A stretch of DNA of 64,000 nt from positions 46,848,194-46,912,193 of the forward strand of contig CP136069.1 of the NCBI GenBank assembly GCA_032622095.1, given 5' to 3'. Below, piece by piece: positions 50,601 to 62,600 of the stretch. Both the position numbers and the translations under genes were made by a program. This stretch comes from Siphonodentalium dalli. Lineage: Eukaryota > Mollusca > Scaphopoda > Gadilida > Siphonodentaliidae. The notes under the pieces are model-generated. The model did not search any database. It worked only from the letters and a program-made list of their open reading frames with translations, and was not told the DNA's origin. Each line of letters starts with the position of its first letter. Positions within the stretch are counted from its first letter, which is position 1.

Positions 50601-53600
50601 CAAGGTTTTGTACTGGTGGAATATGATCTCTACGTGCGTATAGCTAATAGTAGAGATTCATGACATGATCTATAATGTGTCGAGAAAGGGCCAACAGCAC
50701 TAAAATAAAAAACATTGAATATTTTATGTCGTAAAATGGCAATAAATCCACCAGAATGACTCCGACTGAACTCAAAGGGTCGCAAGTTTCCATGCTGGTT
50801 GACATCTGTGCGAATTTTTTTTTAATTTACTGGAAAATGACGGAATACTACCTCGGACAAAAGATGCGTCCCAGGATGTAAGATTCTATGTCGAAAAAAA
50901 AGGCAAAATAAGTCCGACCGAACTCAAAAAGTTGAAAAGAAATTTACCAGAAAATGACAGAATACATGCTTGGACAATGTTCCGGACGGACGCACACACC
51001 GACGTACAAATAGACGGACGGTGGTCATGACTATATAGTCCTCCGATGGAATGACGGGGGACAATATATATATAGGGATGCATTACACATGAACGCAGTG
51101 CAAGCCAATGGTGTCTGTCATTTGCAGAATGAGATCCCCAGGTGATGAATGTACATCGGGCTAGCCTCATCAAATTCACCCTCCGGGGACATCATTCTGT
51201 TGAGACTTAGGATAAGATTGAAGTTCCCCAGTTGAAGTTGGTGATGTTCATGCATATAGATACGGACATTCTCACAAAGGTGAATATCTTGCCAATTTAA
51301 ATATAATCTTACCTTAACTATAGAAATAATCGAAGTGACCGCCCAATATATCGAATTTCGAGATCCACCACAATCAACAAGATTCCATGTGTACACTTTA
51401 CGGCAGCCTGTGAGCCTGTACGAAACAACGACGCGCGCGTGACCACCACGTGGAATTTAAAAAACCGACGTCACACACAAATATGTGTGGTGATGTACAC
51501 ATATATGTGTGGATATTGGGTGATACACACATATGTGTGTATTATGTACACATTTATGTTCAGATAATGCCTCCACACAGTCATTGCGTGGAAGCTGCCA
51601 CACAGTCCTTTTTACAGTGCAAGGATGAATAATACAGAAAATCTGTTTATCTTGGAATAGTCATATAATTTAAACTACTATAGCATGAGCTAACATTCGC
51701 ATCACATGGATAATTGAAGGTAAAAGCAATGTAAACATGTGATAACTGATGGCATCGCTTTTTTGTCAGTGCAACTGTTTCCTCGTCAAATGCCGGACCA
51801 ACCCCATGATATTGTGTTATAAAAGAACACATATTTGGTAAATATTGAACCTAGGAGCCCCGTTCTCCAGAGCAATGCTCTGTGTTGGCCAAGTGTACAA
51901 GCCTGAACATTTAGATTCATTTTAATGGTCATAAATGGTCCTTAAACTACAAAACAACAGGGGCCCTATTCACCAAGTGAGTTCATTTTATAAACCGGAG
52001 AGTTTAGTCGGTAGCGACTGTACACATCCGCTAGCGTTTACGACTTACGACGCATAATATCGTGGATATGATTGACCCCAATCTATGGAATTTGCAATTT
52101 ATTAATAGACACGGTCTCGACGACCACGGATAGCTTCACGTTGAGCCTCGTCCGATATAAACTACCTGGGCTGTATATACTATAAGCTGCATATTTTTTT
52201 TCTTCAGACGAGGCACTAAGTCAGTTTGATGCAAATTATAGAGAGAGCGTCTAGTCAAATGTAACACATTTGGCAATGTAAATGAGGCATACCATTACAT
52301 ATGATTATTCCACCTCAACGGGGCCAAAATTATCACCTTTGGCTCAAAATATGGAAAATGGTAGATATTGCCCGAGGGTGCCCTGCAATCCCTTACAATT
52401 TGTATGGTGAATAATATTGAATAATCTACCTCTATACATATAATACAAACTTTACTGATGCACATTGGTTAATTGTGACTTTTGAAACCACTGACGTTAC
52501 CAGACATATTGGATTTTTCTCTCACAAACTTGTCATTAAAATCGGAAAAAAACAAACACTTTTCAGCTTTGGACAATGTTTTCAAGTAAAATGGGATTAT
52601 CTTTGGTATCAGAGTTATTCGTTTTTCTTGAACTTCTTAAATGTGTAACATTGAGGTTTTTATAGACCAAATTACTCAAGGTGGATTGCAAAATGGCAAC
52701 CAAATTTGGTAAACAAAATTGATATTTCACATATATCCGAACATTATTCTCTGCTGTTCCGAAACAGTTGTGACTCACCTTTTTACTAGATATGTTATTA
52801 TAAACTAACAGCATATTTTATAACCTTATGAGTTAAGATATTTCTGATGCGTATTTGCTAATTGTGATTATTTTAACCGCTGACATGACCATAAATATTT
52901 TATTGTGTCAGGTTATTTTGAGCCAAAGTGATAATTTTGGATCCAGTGAGGTGGAATTTCATAGATTATGCCATCTCTCACTTATATTCCCCAATTCTGC
53001 TCATTTCCTTTTGAAATATGACTAGAATACCAACGGCGAAATTTGATTCCACGTTCTGTAAAATCTATTTGTTTGATGGATCGGAATGTGCTGGCACCAA
53101 AATAATGCCATATTGCATTGCAATGATCAGTTAACATGAACAGATACACAAATAAAGTCACAATTCTCCACCAATTCCAGCAGAATAATGCACAAGAAGA
53201 TATTAGTGACAAATATCATATATTCCACTTAACGCGACCATTGTGGCAGCCATCTTGGACGCGGAGTTCCAATTTGGCCATAATTTTTTTTATTACGTCT
53301 TAGCTTAACAAACATATATACACTTGTATACATTTGACAATATTTTTTCTCTATAATTAGCATCAAACTGACTTTCTGTAGTGCCTCGTCTCAAAAACAG
53401 CGCCCATTTTCGACGCCATCTTGTCTGGTGCATACACGGCCACTTTTTCATTTCAACAACACTTACAAGTTTACGGATATAATAAGGAAGAAATGAATGG
53501 GATGAAGTGAAGTCCTGGATGGTGCAGGTATGTATATCGCGCATAAGCTCGCGGAGTATATGGTGAATGTCTTTGGAAACGCATATATATGTAAGAGATA

Positions 53601-56600
53601 CCCTCTATATATAATTCCAACATCGCTTTGGAACTTCATTTTGTTGTGTTATTTTCAGGGTAAGATGTATACTTCATTTCCGGTTCTCGGCGGATGGGTT
53701 GCTGGGAGAGTTATCAGAATCAAAGGAAGAATTGAATCCGGCGGCGGGTAAACAATATCTAATTCATATACTAGTAATTCATGACAAAAATACTGACAGG
53801 ATATACATGTATATAATTAACAAGTATGTTGCTATGGAGGGGTTTCGACAACAAGCGTGTATCTTATAGATGTCGTCTCCGGTTATTCTGTAACCGACAA
53901 CGTAAGTGCATGTGCTTGATTTCAGTGCGATGTATTTAAAGACATTTGAGGTTCCCAGTTAGCATTTTTTTAATTGTTGTCGCACATCAACTCACATATA
54001 ACGGGCTCGCATGGTGATCACACCGCACGTAATTTCATCATTTGGTTTGATGGGCCGGGATAAGCCTTAAAATTAAAAACACATTTGGATTAATGCTGAG
54101 ACCATTATACGCAGGCACGCAGCTCAACTCTGCGAAACGGTTCCCATGTTAAGGTCAAACACATAGGCATGGTGATTGTTTATTTGAGATTATTGTGTGC
54201 GAAAGTCGGGACTGACATTTGTTTTACAACGCTTTACACGAATCACTATATGGAAAGGAGACACTATAACTAAAGTAGAGATTTATAGATAAATATGTTG
54301 TCCTATTGGCTTCATTGAACAATATAACTAGATATATAACGGTATGCGCAATCAGATAGACTCATTGAAGTGGTCGGAATTATCGTGTCCAGAACGTAAC
54401 CACAAATAACGCTATATTTTGCACCCACCCAACCCCAACCTAAATACCGTCTCTTTAACAATGAGTCACACCAAACCTAAATACCATCGCTTTAAGGACC
54501 CACCCCACCTATATACTGTCGCTTTAACCCTTCCATGACTGGAGCGTCTTAAAATTTTTTTTCGAAAACCATGTGCTAATGGTTTTCGAAAATTTATATA
54601 TATATATATATGAATGTGCCAATGCATTCTCATATATATGCGAGTCTCAAATGGAGGCTCGCATATATAAGATAATACATTGGCCTAACAATATTTACCA
54701 TGACCTTGTATAAGCCAGTGTTCTCTTATATATGCGAGGCTCCATATGGAACACTCACATATATAAGAGAATGCACTGGCACATGATCCTTAATGCTGCA
54801 GCAGCGCAGCTCCCGTCAATGACACATATGAAAAAAACACACACAAACAATAAACATTTTTGCGATAGTGTATGAAAGCCTAGACATAAGAAATATCTCA
54901 TTATGGTAACATAGAGACACATAACTAATGAATTCAATATAAAGAGCCTTTATATTTAAATCGCACGAAACCCAATAGCTGTAAGTGCTTTATATATCAT
55001 GCATAAGTACACATGTCGTACAATATATAGCGTCAACATAACTTTGTGGATGGTACAACGCCAATACAATTTGAAAAATATATAACTGATATTAATGTTG
55101 TGGACCGTTAATTCAGGTACACTATATAGGTTCAGTCCAGACCTAATTTACTGGACGAGTTTTGTAAATTCCGCTATAAACTGGGGACGAGTTGTAGATT
55201 CTATTTATTACATGATCCAAAACCTCGACAAAACACACTTAAATCAGCAAATGGGACGCAAAACTAACATCGGCTTCTATAAGGCATGCGATGACGTTTC
55301 ACGTAACTATGCGTTGTTTGCCCGCGTAATGAAATAGTCCCAGATAAATAAATACTCTTTGGCGTATCTAATGGTGAAAATGTAATGACATAATTTTTCA
55401 AACTCTTCATTCATTATAGTTTGTTGGAAAACTATTGGAAGCCATATTATTTTAGACGAGGTGTACGGAAAGTAAACAAACGACAACCGGAAGTCAAAGG
55501 TCACCTGGCACTATTTCCTGTTATTAAATGAACGTTTATTATCACAATTTAAAGAATGGGTTTATTGAATGGAATAAGGTTAGGGTCATGTAATACAAAA
55601 AACCCATGGACGGACGTGGGGCATTCTTGCTTATTTCATTTCAATTTTCTGACTGATTCTGAAATTGCCTTTACAACAGTTTCTGAGTGTGTGATCAGTT
55701 TATTTCACCTACCGGTGGTCAAGGCATGGTACCACTTGTCGTGGACTCACGAGTGATCGCGCACAACCCCTTTACTCACACTTGTGCGTTACACAAAGGC
55801 AAAGATCAGGAGAAAAAATGTTTTTCTGGGGAAATACTCTGATGCATATCGCGGTGTGGCACAAGCCTCTAGCTCGCATTACGTTTCACACAAAGTTTCA
55901 ACGAGTGCGTTGTTAAATGTGGATTCTTGTATACGTATACGTCGTGAACGGTATTGATCACACGGGTTCACTGGTGTAGTGACACGTTACCAATTGTTCA
56001 ACGGTTCTTAAATATATCCAGTTGTCTTAAGGTGATGCGAAACACTCAGGTAGGGTGATCAAATAAAATTGTGGAATAATCATGTTCAAAATAGTATTAT
56101 TTTACAAATAGAATACCCAAATGAACAACACACTGCACCATCATTCTTATATATGAATTAAATGCTGTGACTATCGGTGGCGAAAACGTTTTCGTCAGTT
56201 TACCGCCGATAGTTGCGTCCCGAATCGAGAAGTAAATATTTACAATTGAGCGTAGTTCAGACGACATTTTCTATGGAGATGTACGGTCGATTTGCTTGCG
56301 TTTTCGGCGATGATAGTAGAATGTAACATTCCTCCAGTTAGCATAGCGCCTGAAAACTAACTTATATGTACCACCCACCCAAACAAGTAATTAGTATGTC
56401 TTTAAAATGAGTAATCTAATAATTATTTATTAATGTCCACGCCAGTTCATGCAGGTAAATTAAGAAAGGTATATATCGAGTTTCTCGTAGTTTTTCGTTA
56501 GTCGATCGCCAAGAACTCGGGCGTATAATTAACTACTTCCAATAATAATGACCATACAGGACTGCGTTGGTCTTTATAAAACCATACAATTATACAAATA

Positions 56601-59600
56601 AATCGTGTGAGTTGCGTACACATGTACGTACACAGGTGGTCAAAGTATCCTTCCCTTTCCCCCGAACACCCCCTTGCCTGGTCAATGTATATACACTTCT
56701 CTATAATGTGTCTTTATGGCATTGATTATAAACTATGCCAAAATGCATATAGAACAGATTATAGCCAATATTCACGTATAACAACGAATACAATATAATC
56801 AATGAAAACAAAGGAAAAATAGATCCATGCAGATCTGAATGCAGAGGCGTGGCTAGAGGGTTCTCGTTTGGGTGTCCACCTTGAAATGTTCAAATACTGC
56901 ACCCCCCCCCACATTGAACCAAATTCGTATGGTCCCGTAATACGATTTGCATCTGCATCTGTTCGTTGGATTGGTCCTTTCCAACTGATTTATAACAAAA
57001 GGAGAAATTTATCATTCCCTGTCCGGTTTTACACCAAATAAGTCCAAAATTTTGAAAGTTAATTACCAGCTGACAAGAAAAATGTAAATGAAGAATGGAC
57101 ACCTTTTGCATTTTGAACTACGGCACATAATTATTACGAACAGCTAATTGTTGTAGTTTTTTCAGACGGTCCAAAAACTTTTTCGCAGAATTGTCGACAA
57201 CGAGTCCGGTTTTGAGACAATCGTGCTTGCTACTAACGGTAAGGGGATCATAGGACTGCGTTATCAGGTCATAGCTTAGCGCTTTGTGTTTTGAAGGCGT
57301 CTCGTGGTTCACGACCACGAATGGTTTGATGGCACTAATAGAGAAAAAAATAAGACCACTTGGTGATCACAATTGAAGGACATAATATCATGGTCATCTC
57401 CCACATTGAGGATTTGAGAAACGATCGCGAACTTATTACTGTAGCATGTATTTGTGAGTTTTGTTGAAAATTCGAACTTGTAATCGTCAAAAATGAATAG
57501 GGAAAAAACGTAAACGAACAGAAAGAAGACATAATTCTAGTGACGTACATGTTGAACCCCATTCGTAATAATTATTTGTCGTCGTTCATTATACGAACGG
57601 TGTCTAATACTTGCAATCACCAACATTTGTATGGCACAAGAATTTCGTTAAGGGGGAGACGCACGTTTTGCAAAAATCCAGCCAAAAAAATGGAAGAGAT
57701 TTTCAAGAAAGAATTTCTCTGGATCCATCGAGCAAAAAATCTTTAGTAGTACATAGAATTTGAGAAATTATGAAGAGACAACAAAAACAATGGATTTTAA
57801 TACATTTGAAGGCTAAAATATTATTTTGTTTTGTCCCTTTTGGTACCAAGAACGGCTAGAATAATTAATAATTTCACACAAAACTTCAATAACCAAATAG
57901 CTTATTGTCTTCGTTCTATGAGATGAGGCTTCATGTTTATCATAATTTTGAGTTAGATGTTTAAATGCACAATACAGCATCATACGCCCATATATTACTA
58001 AATTACAATGAAGAATAAAGCAGTCACAAATATTCCAGCCAAATGAAAACAAATGTTGATATGCAGTGTGGTCCCCTTAAGCAGAGATTAATCAGCTTGA
58101 ATTAGGTCACAATGTTAAAGGTACGGTTGGCCTTGGCGGTGGGTATCCTGTGTAAATATTTCGACCCATCAAAAACCGCCACAAACAGAAAGAACATCAA
58201 AATGTAGACAGACTTTGTCCGTATACAAATAAGAAATATCGCATAAACAGTATGTTATTGTTATTTGTTTGACCATTGTTATGTAAACATAAGCATACAA
58301 AGTTACTTTTCTGGTGTTAGTTTATATTATGATGGTAAACATAAAGAGCGTTTTTGTTGCTGAATTCCTGATATGGAACTAATAAAGAGCGTTTATATCA
58401 TTTGTGTGTGATTAGCCAGTGACACTGTGCTGTCTTCTGTAACACAATCAGACTCTTGCTTATGTAAAATATAGTAAGTCTTTATGATAGCATGCTATTT
58501 ACGCGATGGTCATGGTATACATGAACGAAACTGTATGCGTTTTACTGTTTTTCTGTTTACGGTGTTTGGAACAAATATGAATATTTTCGACAATTAAGGT
58601 CAACCGTGCCTTTAAGAGATATGGTGGTCAGGTTTAACTTGGTTATGAACCCATGATCCACAACTAATCTCAGTCCAATATTTCATTGATGTAGAGGCAT
58701 GACATGAACATTCTCAAATATAGAAAACAAATTATTTTTATGTAGTTGTCTTTATATATGAAAATAATCATTATTTTTCACTAATCAAGAATAATGAAGT
58801 CTCCTCTGATGATCTTGAGATATGATATCATGGATATATGAACTGCACTTCAGAAAAGTATCTATTTTACAGTAGTTCTTGGTACCTGAAAAGAGTGAAG
58901 TTTTAAATATTTTTCATGCCATAACAGTAAAGTACATGAAGTTATAATGTCCAATGCGGTCTTCGATTCGTATTTATTATTTCATACCCAGGAAACCATA
59001 TATATCATGTTGCGAAGGATAATCCACCTTTAAATTATACTCTATTCTATTTACAGCAATAAAAATGTTCAATAACATATACAGAGTAAAACTTTAATTA
59101 ATTAAAATTAGACGAATACCCTCGGACAATATATACATCTGAAGACAATTCACAAGGCCATAGCGATTAAGGGTGAATACACACATGCATGTAATCTCTG
59201 TAATTATCGTGTATTTGGCGTTTTACATGGATCATACAGACACTGTAATATGTGTCCACTGACAACCCACTCATTGTCGACTTGTTGACAGCACTGAGTT
59301 CTAGTTCCAATTTAGCCGGAATGTATAGAATCCGCTATCTTGAACCGAGTCGTCAGGTCACTTAAAATAATTGTTCGTGGGATAACCCATATAGTGGACG
59401 TTTTATTTAAATAATTACTAGTCCTCTCTTGATATTTATAGCAGTGGTGGATCGGGATTTCCCCGATGCAGGGGCTATATGTGATCCCGAAAGCTACCAG
59501 GCGGGGTGGCAAACTCTGAGCTATTTAAGTAAAACATATTATATTGTACCTTCTTGCTCAGATTATTCCGACCGATACATTCAACTAACTCCCTTAGCGA

Positions 59601-62600
59601 TTTGCAGCTTTCAAGACCCCACGCCAAATAAGTATCATGGTCGAAAATGTTCTGTATCAAGCCTGTATAGTATATGCCGTTTGTGCATTAATAAATGCTA
59701 GATATCACACAGACTTGACTAATTTCCACACCCGTAAGAGAAGACATGTTTTGGACTGGCCTTAAATGTCCTGATAGCAGACCGTTTGACTTCGCTTATC
59801 ACCACTCACTTGTCTGGCCTGTTAACAATGAACCGCTCGCGAGCAGGTGATTAATGTTGTCAATTATTGGTGTGGCCAACTCAGGTCGGGAATACTGACT
59901 CATGTGTAGTCCAGTTTTCATGTGTGAGCTTAATCCCATGTTAAGCTGATCCTAATTACTTAGCCAAAGTAAACGTGCCGCTTACATGTGTCATGGTTTT
60001 CAGAAACGAACCGTCCAATAAAATCAAGAAAACAAGCGAATTGTTAAAAAAATAAATTAAACTGTAATGTAAAATGCATTTCTTACTCCAATGCGGACAC
60101 GTACATGTATATCCCAATTCCACACATATTTATTGAGAAACGAATGAAATAAACCCAATTCGGCCTCGATTTACACTTTTAGTGTGTGCCGAATATACTA
60201 TAGGTTACACTGGTTGTAAATGTTTTCCATGGGCATCATTGCTAACCGCTTTAGCTTATACTTTTGGCAATATAAATTTTGGGTCCAAAATTTTCTTTAA
60301 ATCTGAAAAATTTACATTTGGGGAAACTTTTTACGCAAAAATATCATGTCCGTCTAGCAGGGAACTCGCCTTTAAATCTTGTGTTTTCGTAACTTGTGTC
60401 AGAACCGCATACAAAATACTGTCATATTTTAGACAACACCAAAAAATTCAAACTTCACTACAAAGGGTTAATTCCTGTTCCAATGGCTATTTGACTATGT
60501 GAAATCATAGGGAAGAGGTGTGATGATTTTTTTAATGCAAAAAGCACACAAGGCTATTGACCAATCAGGGCCCAGTGTCTATTTTATTCTCTCCTATATA
60601 TATATCCGCTAGATGTCACTCCGAACCCTATTTACACCAGTGTAACCTTTAACTATCCGGCGCGATGTTCCACATAGCTCCATAAGTCGAGGTAAATTCG
60701 TATCACAAAACAGTATACTTATGTATAAGTGATAAACATCATTGTTTTCAGGTTTTACTTCATAGTTGCCGGTGCCGGCCAAATAGGTCAGGATTACGCA
60801 CTCAAACTCGGAATCTCGGTCATTTCAAACACAAAGACACTCTGGAGCAAACCTTACGGTAGCGGTCACAAAACACTTGCTTTCACCAACATAGCTGATC
60901 CATTTGAAATAGGAAAAAACTTCACAGTGGAAGCTCACGCCGACGCGAACAACATGCAAGTAAGTAGAGGGACATGACTGGAGATCCGTTTTATACGTCG
61001 CGTCATATCTTCGCTTGGCTCAACATTGACGCGTCTCTTGCACGTGTTACCTGTTTGATTTATATATATCTTTAATTGTCCTCCATAAATGAAGAGTTAT
61101 TTAACACATAACAAATATGCACATGAAACATAGAAACAAGACGGTCAACATATCTACAAGATGGTATACACTATACAATAACAAATTACATCACAAACAA
61201 GTAATACGCCAACGGATACTCACTCATAGTCAAACCCATGTACACACACTTAACTATCCTTGTCTCTCCGAATGTCTTTCCATTTGTCTGTCTGTCTCTC
61301 TGTCCGTTCTCGCTCACTCACTCTCTCTCCCTCTCTCTCTCACCGAGCACACCACACATTTCTGATACAAAATTCCGTCTGCTATAATCATTTCCCTTGG
61401 GAAGTTCACGAAGATGCTCAGCGGTAGCGTCCTCTGAATATGCGTTATAAGCTGGCCCTCGTTGTGTCTTTGTAATACTTCTACAGTTCACGCTTCCGTT
61501 CGTTACATAATCTGGATGATGACATTCACCTCCCTTGAATCTTCGTATATGTCTCTTCATTATATTTATTACCAAATTTCGTGAAATTTCAATTGCCAGT
61601 CAATATATGCATGTCCCCATAGACGGTAGTACCAAACCACTACCTTCAGTACATTGACAACGGCCAAGATTCAACAGGTCTGTGGCCAGACAGAAGATCG
61701 TTTTGAAGTTTGGTGACGACCGGATGAGGGATGTGGCCCGTAAGTTGTGCCAAAGGCTTTAATCATGGAAAGATTAAAACCCACAAAGGGTGCTGGAGGC
61801 CATGTTATTTAACGAATTTCGGAAATAATCGATGGCTCCCATTCATCCTGAAGTTACATACAAAGTTTGGTGATGAGCGGACGAGGGGTGTGGCATGAAA
61901 AGAGTAAAATACTAGATGGATGCCTGCGGCCATGTTTTTCATCGAAAACCCTTCAAATTTGATAGCTTCCATCTGGAGGCGATCCTAATCATGCCTGTAA
62001 ATTTTCAAAAACATTTCTTCGATATATGCGGGCTGCAGGGAGTACCGATTGATTTAAATTTGAAATCCAAGATGCCTGCTGGTGACCATGTTTTATAATG
62101 AATACCGGAAAAGATCGATGGCTATGACATAGTCGTCACCCCGAAGATCCATATGAAGTATGGTGAAGATCGGATGATGGATGTGGCCTGTAGGGTGTGC
62201 CAAGGGAAATTATTGACTATGTCAAGTTAAGCTAACAACACTATACTGGTTAGATGTTTTTCAGAGAAATTAAACGGACAAAACTCATTTTAATCTAAAT
62301 GTAATTATTAGCTACCTGTGGTGTGTCTCATTATTTCAAGTTTGTATCGATGTATGCGACCACACGGTATGAGACAAAGACCATTTGACCAATACTTTAC
62401 AGAACAATAATGCAACTTTTCGAGAATTCAGATGCCAAAAACTACTAGCGATTTGGCACGATATATTATTGTTGTTGTAGATTTATGCTGACGGTGTCAA
62501 GATATTTGACGTACCTCACGATATAGTGCCGTTCTCAAAAGCCAACTACTTCGCCATCTACGACACTGGCGGACCGACGATATGGGAGCTTACATTCCTA

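Larger units (their letters stand above)
30811..53658 (+). other. Intron 2 of the lectin-like gene (22.8 kb), transposon-filled
   Basis: GTGAGT to TTTCAG. Contains, in order, a double-hairpin element, a degraded EN-RT LINE with a nested MITE, a Foldback-like element, a second double-hairpin element, a CACA/TGTG repeat, an L1-like LINE, and several inverted repeats. Parts not listed individually (about 31443-32650, 40246-41479, 42541-43531, 46757-48460, 51626-52203) show no gene. A missed small exon here cannot be excluded. Confidence 0.6.
53748..60751 (+). other. Intron 3 of the lectin-like gene (7.0 kb)
   Basis: GTAAAC to TTTTCAG. Holds a double-hairpin element, repeat H copy 2, repeat E copy 2, MITE A copy 2 and the solo family-B element. 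Stretches between them (53748-54600, 55599-56440, 58616-60200) show no gene. Confidence 0.65.
60960..62480 (+). other. Intron 4 of the lectin-like gene (1521 bp)
   Basis: GTAAGT to GTTGTAG. Contains a pyrimidine-rich microsatellite and a ~150-bp tandem repeat, listed separately; no gene inside. Confidence 0.65.

Noticed and set aside
59429-59701. 90-codon frame in intron 3 as an extra exon of the lectin-like gene
   Set aside because: No suitable acceptor/donor pair in the needed phase, and inserting it would split the galectin-like domain that exons 3 and 4 complete directly.
61318-61575. 85-codon minus-strand frame ending in an RE repeat
   Set aside because: Its end is the CT microsatellite and the rest has no recognisable motif; it may be a repeat fragment, but I could not support a gene.
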